Source: an uncultured Caryophanales bacterium (lineage in GTDB: Bacteria; Bacillota_I; Bacilli_A; RF39; UBA660). Taken from it: 38,987 bases of DNA. Position 1 is the first letter of the stretch. Every line of letters begins with the position of its first letter. Below are positions 14,770-23,435 of this stretch, one piece after another. The stretch lies in NCBI GenBank assembly GCA_946408655.1, contig CAMJTE010000003.1:1-38987 (forward strand), in the 5' to 3' direction. Position numbers and translations under genes: made by a program. The notes below the pieces were generated by a model that saw only the letters and a list, made by a program, of their open reading frames with translations, ran no database searches and had not been told where the DNA came from.

Positions 14770-14793
14770 ATAAATTCCTCCAAACACATAATT

Positions 14794-14822
14794 ATTATAT
14801 TACGTAGATATAATTTTTTCAA
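14794..14822 (-). promoter_or_regulatory. Promoter of the AAA/DUF4143 gene
   Basis: TTGAAA (14822-14817), 17 bases, TATAAT (14799-14794) on the minus strand, 25 bases before the start codon. Confidence 0.65.
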
Positions 14823-15077
14823 TATTTATCGGATTATTTTTTTAAATTTTATTGGATGACTTTTTCTAAATTTAATGGTATATATTTTTTAGTTTTAACA
14901 TTAGCTTACTCATGACAAACTAAATAATCATCATTTTCTTTTCCTAATAATGACAATAATTTTATTCTAATCATTAATTGGAAATAGTATCTATGCGATA
15001 TTCCAGTTTAAATTGGTCCCTAATGTAGACTAATCCTTATAATTACTAAACAAAACTTATCAATGCAAATTGCAAGA
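14823..15077. other. Gene-free AT-rich gap
   Basis: I find no supported gene here. Two imperfect 25-base direct repeats (about 19 of 25 matching, starting near 14830 and 14854) are present but are very AT-rich. A short open stretch on the minus strand near 14910-14980 has a start codon and 22 codons but no ribosome site. The gap may hold decayed accessory DNA. Confidence 0.3.
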
Positions 15078-18000
15078 TTATTTTATCCCCATAATAAACT
15101 TAGTATTTCCAGATACATCATCACTCTTACCACCATAAGATTGATAATTATTACTTAACTTAATTAAATTATTAATAGTATCAACCTTACCAGTTAGATT
15201 AACATTAATAAATGTTGTTAGTCTCTTTATTCCAGTTTCATTAAATGTATTAAGTCCACTAGAAAGCCCGTTTGTTCCATTTTTAAGAGCATCAATACCA
15301 CTAACTAATTCAATTGAGCCTTTATTTAACTTATCTAATCCTAAAGATAATGTTTCTAAATTAATGCTTAATAAATTTAGGGAATCAATAGTCTTTTTAG
15401 TTGCTTCTGTCTTAACCTTATTGGCAACATTACTTGCAACCATACCTGATACTTCACCAGCTACTTTACTAGATATAGCTTGAGCAGTATTTTTTGCAAC
15501 CCCGTATGCAGTTTCTTCTAATGCAGTAACAACAGGTTTATATGTATTATAAGCTACACATTTTTCTTTATAAATATCTGGAACATCTACTCCACTAGTA
15601 CATAAAGTTACTAGCTGTTCATGTTCTTCTACTTGTTCAACTACACCTTTCATCTTATTATAATTCTCATTAGTCTTTAATCCAAGAATTGCTTGATTAC
15701 CAATTGCATCTAATTGTTCATCACTTAGTGTCGCACCACTTACCGCTTGTTCTTTTATCATATTAATTGTATCTTCATCTAAAGCATCAGTAGTATCATT
15801 ATTAAGTTTATTAATCGAATCATCAACTGCACTTTTAATCTTATTAGTACCATCTAATGCACTATTAATACCAGTAGATAATTCTTGCGCTCCATTTCTT
15901 AACTTATCTACACCGCTAGATAATTCTTGCGCACCGCTAACTAACATATTAGTCGCACTACCAAGTTTATTAATATCTGCTTGAATATTAGATACACTAC
16001 CTAAATTTATTAAATCATTATTATCTAATAGTTTTGAAGTTGCAACTGCATAAATACTTTCCTTACTAAACTTAGTTGTATCATATTCAACTGTAACTGT
16101 ATCAAGATTAATAGAATCAATTCCTAGCGAACTAGCAAGTCCAGGTGATGATATAGCTACTACCATATTAGTTGTACCATTACTAATAACTTTACCATTA
16201 GTAACTTTGATATTAGTATTATATTTAGAATTTAAATTTAATTCACTTACTACTACAAAAGGAGTATATAATGTTTTACCATTAATAATACTACTTAAAT
16301 TATTTGTATAGTTAATAGTAATTTCTACATGTCCTTTCTTTTCTTTGATATCTTTGGCTTTTACACTCTTACCATCTAACTTATAAGTAATATTAACCCC
16401 AATTGGTAAAGACTCATCACTACTTCCTTGATAATATATATCAGATCCATTAGATTTCCAATTAATACTTTTACCATCTAAACTATATTTTTCAGTACCA
16501 TTTAAGTTTTTAATATCAGTTAAATTAGTAATATCATTAATAGTATCAATCTTATCATCATTTATTAAATGTTCAGTTACTAATATGCTTTTAATTTTAC
16601 CACTACTACTTAATTTAGTATATACAGTTTCATCTTTACTTAGTGCATTTATACTAAATGGATTTATAAGTAATAAACTAATAATAATTAATAATGCTTT
16701 CTTCATTTTCTTTCCTCCAAATCCTAAACTAGTTTTTATAACTAACTTGTCAAATATTAGTAATATAGATGGTAATACACAGATTACTACTATCATACTA
16801 ATAATTGCACCTCTTGATATTAATGTACATAAAGTACCAATCATATCTATCTTAGATACTACACCAACACCAATAGTTGCCGCAAAGAAACACATGCCAC
16901 TTACAAATATTGATGAAACACTACTATCTAAAGCACTTCTTACAGAAACTTTACTGTTAACCCCACTCTTCCGTTCTTCTAAATATTTAGTTGTCATAAG
17001 TATTGCATAATCTATAGTCGCACCAAGTTGTATTGTACCAATAACTACACTTGCAATAAATGGAATTTTACTATTCATTAAGTAAGGAACACCCATGTTT
17101 ACAAAGATTGCAAACTCTATTGCCATAACTAATAATACTGGCAAGCTAATTGATTTAGTTACAATAAGCATTAAGATAAATATAACTATTATTGAGGTAT
17201 AATTTACATTATGAAAATCTATATCAGTAATAGATACTAAATCTTTCATTAAAGGTCCTTCTCCAGCTACTATTGCTTTCTTATCATATTTATCTACTAT
17301 TTTATTTATCTTAGATATTTGCTTATTTAGTTTAGCGGTTGCAATATCGTAACTAGAGTTAACAAGTACTAATTTATAATCTTTACTTTTATATATCTTC
17401 TTAATGTTATCATCTAAGAAGTCTTCACTAATACCAAGACTATTTAATTTACTTGGACTAAGTACTAAATCGACTCCATCTAATGATTCAATCTCATTAA
17501 CCATATTATTAAGTTTATAATTTTCTATATCAGATGATACAAGTATCATAGTTTGTGAAACTATTCCATAATCGTCATGCAGTATCTTTGATGCTTTCTT
17601 ATATCCATAACTATCTGGTATCGACTCATCTAGTTTGTAATAAACATTAGTTTTAGTTTGAAAAATGTAAAAAGGAACAAATAATACTACAAATATTATA
17701 AATATAATTGCATAATGCTTCATAACAAAGTTTTTAACTAAATTAAATTTAGGTGTAATTACTTTATGTGTAGTTTTCTCTACATATTTATCAAAGACAA
17801 GTAACAAAGCAGGAAATAAAGTTACTACACATATTAATCCGAATAACACTCCCTTAGCCATTACTAAACCAATATCATAACCTAGAGTAAGTTTCATTGT
17901 ACAAAGAGCAAGAAATCCCGCAATTGTTGTTAATGAACTACCAAATACCGATGTTAGTGTATCAATAACGGCATTACTCATCGCCTTATTTTTATCACTA

Positions 18001-18770
18001 TATTTTTTCTTTGCTGCTTCATACTTATGATATAAGAATATAGAAAAATCTGTTGTTACTCCAAGTTGTAATACCGAAGCTATGGCTTTAGTAATATAAC
18101 TAATATCTCCTAAAAATATATTAGTACCCATGTTAAATAGTATCGCAACACCTATATTGGCAATAAGTATAAATGGTACTAAATATGAATCTAGGAATAC
18201 CATTAATACTATAATGCACAGTACAACTGCAACTAAAACATATAAAGCCATCTCACTATTAAATAATTCTTGCGTATCAAGTACCATCGCACTCATACCA
18301 CCAACTTCTACTTTATCTTTAGTAATCTTTCTAATCTCGCTTACTGCTTTTAAAGTAGTATCATCACTAGTGGAATCTTTAAATGTAATAAGCATTAAAC
18401 TAGAATCTTTATGAGCTACTTTACTAACTATATCACTAGGTAAAAAATCTAGCGGAATAGTAGTACCAGCTATATCACTAACACTTACTACCTTATCTAC
18501 TCCTTTAACTTTCTTAATACTACTTTCTAATTTTAATAAATCTTTTGCCGACATATTATCTACCACAGTAACAGAAAAAGCTCCCATATTAAAATCATCA
18601 GTTAATATGTGCTGTCCTTTTAAAGTCTCAATATCATCAGGTAGATATACAAGTATATCATAGTTAACTTTAGTCTTATACATTCCAATTGCAGCTGGAA
18701 TTAATAATACTAGCGTAAGTATAACTATAAATACTTTATTCCTACATATAATATCTGCAAATTTCTTCAC
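15078..18770 (-). CDS. MMPL/RND-type membrane protein fused to a xxxLxxG-repeat secreted protein, 1230 aa
   Basis: Start GTG 18770 follows GAGGTGATAAA. Residues 1-688 are an MMPL-type transporter: two halves, each with one helix, an extracellular loop and five helices (12 in all). Relatives move lipids or hydrophobic compounds powered by the proton gradient. At residue 689 a second protein begins in the same frame: MKKALLIIISLLL is a signal-peptide-like start, followed by a beta-rich region and then helical xxxLxxG heptads (SSGVDKLRNGAQELSTGINSALDG and others) as in YhgE/Pip-type proteins. The two parts are usually separate adjacent genes. A good ribosome site at the junction suggests the second part is also made alone. 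The promoter carries a TetR-like palindrome. The C terminus ends without a membrane helix. Confidence 0.85.
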   Translation of the reverse strand: MKKFADIICRNKVFIVILTLVLLIPAAIGMYKTKVNYDILVYLPDDIETLKGQHILTDDFNMGAFSVTVVDNMSAKDLLKLESSIKKVKGVDKVVSVSDIAGTTIPLDFLPSDIVSKVAHKDSSLMLITFKDSTSDDTTLKAVSEIRKITKDKVEVGGMSAMVLDTQELFNSEMALYVLVAVVLCIIVLMVFLDSYLVPFILIANIGVAILFNMGTNIFLGDISYITKAIASVLQLGVTTDFSIFLYHKYEAAKKKYSDKNKAMSNAVIDTLTSVFGSSLTTIAGFLALCTMKLTLGYDIGLVMAKGVLFGLICVVTLFPALLLVFDKYVEKTTHKVITPKFNLVKNFVMKHYAIIFIIFVVLFVPFYIFQTKTNVYYKLDESIPDSYGYKKASKILHDDYGIVSQTMILVSSDIENYKLNNMVNEIESLDGVDLVLSPSKLNSLGISEDFLDDNIKKIYKSKDYKLVLVNSSYDIATAKLNKQISKINKIVDKYDKKAIVAGEGPLMKDLVSITDIDFHNVNYTSIIVIFILMLIVTKSISLPVLLVMAIEFAIFVNMGVPYLMNSKIPFIASVVIGTIQLGATIDYAILMTTKYLEERKSGVNSKVSVRSALDSSVSSIFVSGMCFFAATIGVGVVSKIDMIGTLCTLISRGAIISMIVVICVLPSILLIFDKLVIKTSLGFGGKKMKKALLIIISLLLINPFSINALSKDETVYTKLSSSGKIKSILVTEHLINDDKIDTINDITNLTDIKNLNGTEKYSLDGKSINWKSNGSDIYYQGSSDESLPIGVNITYKLDGKSVKAKDIKEKKGHVEITINYTNNLSSIINGKTLYTPFVVVSELNLNSKYNTNIKVTNGKVISNGTTNMVVAISSPGLASSLGIDSINLDTVTVEYDTTKFSKESIYAVATSKLLDNNDLINLGSVSNIQADINKLGSATNMLVSGAQELSSGVDKLRNGAQELSTGINSALDGTNKIKSAVDDSINKLNNDTTDALDEDTINMIKEQAVSGATLSDEQLDAIGNQAILGLKTNENYNKMKGVVEQVEEHEQLVTLCTSGVDVPDIYKEKCVAYNTYKPVVTALEETAYGVAKNTAQAISSKVAGEVSGMVASNVANKVKTEATKKTIDSLNLLSINLETLSLGLDKLNKGSIELVSGIDALKNGTNGLSSGLNTFNETGIKRLTTFINVNLTGKVDTINNLIKLSNNYQSYGGKSDDVSGNTKFIMGIK
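16704..16718 (-). promoter_or_regulatory. Internal ribosome binding site within the MMPL fusion
   Basis: GGAGGAAA (16718-16711) lies 7 bases before an in-frame ATG at 16706 that opens a signal-peptide-like sequence. Initiation here would yield a separate 542-aa protein ending at 15078. Confidence 0.6.
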
Positions 18771-18789
18771 TTTATCACCTCTGGAAACA

Positions 18790-18818
18790 ATATTATCACA
18801 AAACTGACCGTTAGTCAA
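18790..18818 (-). promoter_or_regulatory. Promoter of the MMPL gene with overlapping palindrome
   Basis: TTGACT (18818-18813), 17 bases, TAATAT (18795-18790). The -35 box lies in the inverted repeat TGAC-CGTTA-GTCA (18805-18817), the form of many TetR-family operators. A repressor gene is not in the window. Confidence 0.65.
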
Positions 18819-18842
18819 TAATATTATATTCAAACATAGAAA

Positions 18843-18864
18843 AAATAGTGACAAAACACTATTT
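18843..18864 (-). terminator. Terminator of the VWA-XpaC-TelA-AAA operon
   Basis: Arms 18843-18850 and 18857-18864 (AAATAGTG / CACTATTT) followed by T on the minus strand. It overlaps the stop codon of the AAA gene. Confidence 0.75.
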
Positions 18865-20433
18865 CATAATTAAATTATCAGTACTTATATCATCTTTAGT
18901 AATAGTTATTAGTATTTTCTTTTGTTTATTGTTTTTTACTCTAGATGCGTGCTTTATTATAGTTTTCTCATAAATATTTCTAACAAATCTTGCATTACCA
19001 AAATTCTTAACATTTCTATTTTCGCCTATAATAGTTTTTAGGTATTCAATCGCACTATCCTCTACAATAAATCCACTCTTAGTTGCCATATTTTTAAATA
19101 TCTTAATTAATTCATCAGTTGTATAATCTTCAAATTCTAGTGTATAGCCAATTCTAGATACAATACCTGAATTAGAATCTAAAAACGCTTGCATCTCTTT
19201 AGTGTATCCAGCAAATATTACAACTAACTTATCACGATAGTTTTCCATTGCTTGAATTAAAGTAGCAATAGCTTCATCATTATATGAATTACTATTATCT
19301 ACGGCAAGAGTATATGCTTCGTCTATAAACAAAACTCCATTTAGACTTTTTTCTATAACTGATGCGGTCTTACTAGATGTCTGTCCTACATATTCTGCAA
19401 CCAAATCTTTACTACTTACCTCAATTAATTTATTTTCTTTTATATAACCTAAGTTATAAAGAATACTTGCAACCATTCTTGCAATTGTAGTCTTACCTGT
19501 ACCCGGATTACCTAAAAATACCATATGTAAATTAACATTACTTATATTTAATTTATCTTTAGTTTTATCTTTCAAACTAATTAAATCAACTAATTCTCTT
19601 AATACTTTCTTAACTTTATCAAGGCCTACTAATTCATCAAGTTCACTAAACACCTCATCAATACTTTTATTAGTCTTAATAATAGGTAGTTCATTATTAA
19701 ATGATATATATTTAATTAACTCATTTTGATAGTTATTAAAATCAATTTCTTCAGTATAAGTTTTAGTAATATAATCAAGTAATTCTACTTTCATAGCATC
19801 ACTAATATTTATTTTATTAATTATACTATTATAAATATCTTGAATACTAGGTGATATTCCATCAATACTAAAATTAAAACTATTATTCTTTATATCATCA
19901 TATCCTAAAAAGAAATTAGTAATCTCATCATTATTACCAGATATAACAATAATAGACTCATGATCATTACAAAGTTCTATATTATGCATAAGTAATTTAT
20001 GTGTCTTATCATCTTCTAGATTAATACCACTTAGCTTATTAATATTAATAATACCATACTTTGTAAAATCAATATCTTTGTTCATTTTATACAAAGAATA
20101 GTCTAGATAATCATTATTCTTTGTATAAGAACAATTCTTAATACATAAAGATAATATTTCTATAACATCCTTTATCGTTTTATCACTATTAGAATTAATT
20201 ATCAGTCTAATCGGAATATAAATATCAGTATCATTACATTTATACTTATTCATATAATCAATAATCTTTTTTAATAACTGTTTAGATTCATCTGTTATAT
20301 ATAATGCATCTATTTTAGAAAGTAAGGAAGCATCATCTTCCTTACTTTCATTAGAATTACTAGTTTTCATCTTAGCTACATAATCACCGAAAAAATCACT
20401 ATATATACTATCTAAATAATCCATTTTATTCAT
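18859..20433 (-). CDS. CbxX/SpoVK-type AAA+ ATPase, 524 aa
   Basis: The last gene of the five-gene operon. Residues about 260-520 are a CbxX/CfxQ/SpoVK-type AAA+ domain: LDELVGLDKVKKVLREL, Walker A GNPGTGKTT (308-316), Walker B GVLFIDEAYTL (366-376), pore-region EYVGQT, and an arginine-containing helix near SRIGYTLEF. AAA+ enzymes of this class remodel protein partners. Residues 1-250 have a similar strand/helix pattern (IIVISGNNDE..., SIQDIYNSIINKI) but no Walker A, so they may be a decayed first AAA domain. The start ATG 20433 is 7 bases after the telA stop, with only a weak GTGATG site, implying coupling. The partner could be TelA or XpaC. Confidence 0.85.
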   Translation of the reverse strand: MNKMDYLDSIYSDFFGDYVAKMKTSNSNESKEDDASLLSKIDALYITDESKQLLKKIIDYMNKYKCNDTDIYIPIRLIINSNSDKTIKDVIEILSLCIKNCSYTKNNDYLDYSLYKMNKDIDFTKYGIININKLSGINLEDDKTHKLLMHNIELCNDHESIIVISGNNDEITNFFLGYDDIKNNSFNFSIDGISPSIQDIYNSIINKINISDAMKVELLDYITKTYTEEIDFNNYQNELIKYISFNNELPIIKTNKSIDEVFSELDELVGLDKVKKVLRELVDLISLKDKTKDKLNISNVNLHMVFLGNPGTGKTTIARMVASILYNLGYIKENKLIEVSSKDLVAEYVGQTSSKTASVIEKSLNGVLFIDEAYTLAVDNSNSYNDEAIATLIQAMENYRDKLVVIFAGYTKEMQAFLDSNSGIVSRIGYTLEFEDYTTDELIKIFKNMATKSGFIVEDSAIEYLKTIIGENRNVKNFGNARFVRNIYEKTIIKHASRVKNNKQKKILITITKDDISTDNLIMK

Positions 20434-20440
20434 AGCATCA

Positions 20441-21589
20441 CTACTTTTCTACATGTATTTCTAACATTTTATCTTTTAATTCTTTTTCAATACTCTCTAA
20501 AGTCTTTTCAGCCTCAGCCCTCTTAATACGACCATTCTCATGAATTTCAATAACTTTATCTAATGTTTCAATTAAATTCTGATTAGTTTTCTGTAATGTT
20601 TCAATATTAACAATCGCTTTTTCAGACTCTTCAGCTATATCAATTGAACCTTGTTTTAAAGTCTCACTATTCTTAACTAACATTTCATTAGTAAGCTTAG
20701 ATACTTCTTGTTGTGTTTTCAAAGCCTTCTTTGCATTGTTAATCCCTAAAGCAAGAACCATTTGATTCTTCCATAAAGGAATAGTATTAGTAATAGAACT
20801 TTGAATCTTCTCAACTAACTCAGCTTCATTATTTTGTAACAATCTAATTTGTGGAGCCATTTGAATAGATATAATTCTAGTTGTCTTTAAATCATAAATT
20901 TTCTTCTCAAATCTATTAATTAGATTATCCATATCATTTACTTTCTGAATATCTAATTGTTCCCCACTTTTTTCTGCTTTAGCTTTTAATTCAGGTAATA
21001 CTTTATTTCTTAACTCATCAAGTTTTCTATCTCCTGCAATTATATATAAAGATATCTCTTTAAAATATTCTAAGTTCTTATCATACATAGTATCAAAGAT
21101 ACTAATATCTTTAAGCATTTGTAATTTATCTTTTTCTAAACTACCTTCAATAGTATCAATATTTTTCTCAATCTTACTATATCTAGCAATTATATAATCA
21201 ACTTCTTTTTTAGCATTACTAAATAATTTAGCAAAAAATCCCTTTTTCTTAGTACCAGCTATATCTGCATCATAAGATTTAATTTGACTAACTAGATCAG
21301 CAAGTAAATCTCCTACCTCTCCAGTATTCTTAGTCTTAACATCTTCAAGAATACTATCAGAAAACTTAGATATTTTATCTTGCGCAGCCGCACCAAATTG
21401 TAATACCTGAGTAGCATCCTCAATATCTATTTTACTATTAAATTCATCAACTGCTTTCTTCTCTTCTGCACTTAATAAATCATAATTTAAAGATTCCTCA
21501 ATCTTTTCTTCGGTAACATTCTCATTAACTAACTCTTTAACCTCTTTTTCATCTAAACTCTTTTCTACTTTTAATTCTAATCCATTCAT
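20441..21589 (-). CDS. TelA-family (toxic-anion resistance) protein, 382 aa
   Basis: TelA/YaaN proteins are cytoplasmic, almost fully helical and coiled-coil. They were named for tellurite resistance but their real role is unsettled; they recur beside XpaC. Here the family core runs from about residue 60 to 375, with the conserved pattern around FFAKLFSNAKKEVDYIIARYSKIEKNIDTIE, an LPELKAKAE helix and the segment IQMAPQIRLLQNNEAELVEKIQSSI, then IPLWKNQMVLALG. The length is typical (370-400). ATG 21589 follows AAGGAGAA. It lies between a solute-binding protein (33-base gap) and the AAA ATPase (7-base gap). Confidence 0.9.
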   Translation of the reverse strand: MNGLELKVEKSLDEKEVKELVNENVTEEKIEESLNYDLLSAEEKKAVDEFNSKIDIEDATQVLQFGAAAQDKISKFSDSILEDVKTKNTGEVGDLLADLVSQIKSYDADIAGTKKKGFFAKLFSNAKKEVDYIIARYSKIEKNIDTIEGSLEKDKLQMLKDISIFDTMYDKNLEYFKEISLYIIAGDRKLDELRNKVLPELKAKAEKSGEQLDIQKVNDMDNLINRFEKKIYDLKTTRIISIQMAPQIRLLQNNEAELVEKIQSSITNTIPLWKNQMVLALGINNAKKALKTQQEVSKLTNEMLVKNSETLKQGSIDIAEESEKAIVNIETLQKTNQNLIETLDKVIEIHENGRIKRAEAEKTLESIEKELKDKMLEIHVEK

Positions 21590-21622
21590 AAATTCTCCTT
21601 CTTTCTTTAACTCTAATTAAAA

Positions 21623-22816
21623 CTATTGTTTCAAATAATCAATTAACTGATTATATACATCCATCTTTAAACTTGTAACAGTACTAGTTATACTTTTAGG
21701 AATACCTATACCAATATCTTTAACATCATAATTTCCACCTGTAATACCAGTTCTAAAACCATATTTTTCAAAAGCTATTTGCTGAATCTTTTTATCTTCT
21801 AATGCTTTATATAACTTAAAACCATTCTCACTAAATACGGTAAAACAATGTGAATTCCAGATTGTAGGTGTTGGATAAAGTACTCTAATTTCATCTTTTA
21901 CCTGATTAAAAGCATCAGGAGAAGAATTCGCAAAATCTATCATACTTTTTTCATAATCTACAATCATAGGTTCTCCACCCATACCAGTTTTTAAATATCT
22001 TTCAAATAAATCAGCAGGAGTGTTATTCATATAGCCCGATTTAATATAAAATTCTTTTAGTTTAGGTAAATTTGCATCTATATTATCACTAGTGACTTGT
22101 CCACCACTTAATATTGATAATAATAATCCATAATAAGTAGCTCCAGGAGATGATGATACTGGATCTGTGGATGCAATATTAATAGTTCCATATAAATCAG
22201 TAAGTCCTATATCAGACCAACTCTTACCTTCTAGAATATAACTAATTAGTTTATTCATATCAGTTATATAATATATTCCCTCATTATTAGTAACTATACC
22301 CTCATTAATTAAAGCATCAACTACTTTACTCCAACTATATATTACTATTGGAGTATTAAGCGTAAGTCCACCATCTAATACAGTATATCTATCAGCTTCA
22401 CCTGCTTCTTTATTAGGAGTAAGTTTATAATAATCATAAAATCTTTGATCTGATGTAAAGAGAGCATCGTACTTAGATACACCATCAGATAAAACCGAAT
22501 ACTCTTTACCACTGGCAATATTATTTATTATATTACTATTTCCAAGACCAACAGTTTCTCTAATAAGTGGTAGGTTTATAGTTTTACCATTACTCCAAGT
22601 ATCAAACACCGGATTAATATGATATTTATTTTTAAGTATTTTAATTACCTCTTCATCTGATAAGAAATCTTCTTTACCTCCACCAGTTGCCACATACACA
22701 TCAACCATTTTTTTACCACCTATATTGCCACTATCTCCAATATTCTTAATAACAATAATAAGTATTATAAGTACAATAAATATTCCAATTCCTATAAATA
22801 ACTTCTTATTTTTCAT
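21623..22816 (-). CDS. Membrane-anchored solute-binding-type protein, 397 aa
   Basis: An N-terminal uncleaved helix (about 6-24, IGIFIVLIILIIVI) anchors an extracellular type 2 periplasmic-binding fold. It is related to the N-terminal domain of the VWA protein two genes upstream; both share the pattern 'S-x-G-A-x-Y...L..L.G...L......LK.FY' and 'Y..G...M..YE.S.I' (here SSPGATYYGLLLSILSGG and MIVDYEKSMIDF). The ligand cannot be deduced, and no ABC permease or ATPase is adjacent, so it likely senses or presents rather than imports. Its start overlaps the xpaC stop by 11 bases. No lipobox is visible. Confidence 0.75.
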   Translation of the reverse strand: MKNKKLFIGIGIFIVLIILIIVIKNIGDSGNIGGKKMVDVYVATGGGKEDFLSDEEVIKILKNKYHINPVFDTWSNGKTINLPLIRETVGLGNSNIINNIASGKEYSVLSDGVSKYDALFTSDQRFYDYYKLTPNKEAGEADRYTVLDGGLTLNTPIVIYSWSKVVDALINEGIVTNNEGIYYITDMNKLISYILEGKSWSDIGLTDLYGTINIASTDPVSSSPGATYYGLLLSILSGGQVTSDNIDANLPKLKEFYIKSGYMNNTPADLFERYLKTGMGGEPMIVDYEKSMIDFANSSPDAFNQVKDEIRVLYPTPTIWNSHCFTVFSENGFKLYKALEDKKIQQIAFEKYGFRTGITGGNYDVKDIGIGIPKSITSTVTSLKMDVYNQLIDYLKQ

Positions 22817-23435
22817 TCTTTACTCCCTTCATAATTGAATCACCCGAAGTAATACCATCTGCATTCATCATCATATCATATATTTTCATTTCAGCATCAG
22901 CATCCATAATATCTTTTTGATATAAAGACGCAAGTATTGTATCAAAAGCATCTTTAGTATTCTTAATCATTAGATTTGCCTTCTTCATAAAACTCTTCCC
23001 TTCACTTGATACAAGGCGTTGATTTTCAATCTCATCATACCTATCAGTAATTTTAACTAATACTGGCAGGTAATACTCAAAGAAATTTTTAATATTTTTT
23101 TCTTTTCTAGGATTTTTCTCAATTTCTTTAATTATCTTATCAACTGTATCGTGGATGTGGTTTAAACAATCTCTAATTTCCATACTATCTATCTTAGGTA
23201 TTAAATTAATAATTTGTTTATTTTCTCTTTTGGCTTTAGTTAATTTTTCATATAAAGTAATATTAGTAGTTTTTAAAGTCTCTTTAGGTTTAAAACTAGA
23301 AAACACTAGTTCACTAGCTGTAAATGCTGCCGCACCTATCGCAACTGCAGGAATAATTGGGGTTGCAAGAGCGACATAAGGGACCGCAAAGAAGGCACTT
23401 CCGAGTGCAGCTGAAACTAAATCTTTACCCTTCAT
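22806..23435 (-). CDS. XpaC-family protein, 209 aa
   Basis: The N terminus (about 6-48) is a hydrophobic hairpin rich in Ala, Pro and Gly (FFAVPYVALATPIIPAVAIG), probably membrane-embedded. Residues 65-190 are the helical XpaC core (ENKQIINLIPKIDSMEIRD, then FFEYYLPVLVKITDRYDEIEN and a TKDAFDTILASLYQKDIMDADAEMKI end). The family was annotated from hydrolysis of 5-bromo-4-chloroindolyl phosphate, but an enzyme activity is doubtful since no catalytic motif is evident. XpaC and TelA are neighbours in many Firmicutes. The start shares one base with the VWA gene stop (TAATG) and the end overlaps the next gene by 11 bases, so this block is tightly coupled. Confidence 0.85.
   Translation of the reverse strand: MKGKDLVSAALGSAFFAVPYVALATPIIPAVAIGAAAFTASELVFSSFKPKETLKTTNITLYEKLTKAKRENKQIINLIPKIDSMEIRDCLNHIHDTVDKIIKEIEKNPRKEKNIKNFFEYYLPVLVKITDRYDEIENQRLVSSEGKSFMKKANLMIKNTKDAFDTILASLYQKDIMDADAEMKIYDMMMNADGITSGDSIMKGVKNEK

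Noticed and set aside
14823..14880. AT-rich imperfect direct repeats
   Set aside because: Only about 19 of 25 positions match and the composition is so AT-rich that chance is likely; no insertion-sequence features nearby.
16585..17010. Open frame of 141 codons on the plus strand
   Set aside because: Antisense shadow of the MMPL gene; low-complexity hydrophobic translation, no ribosome site.
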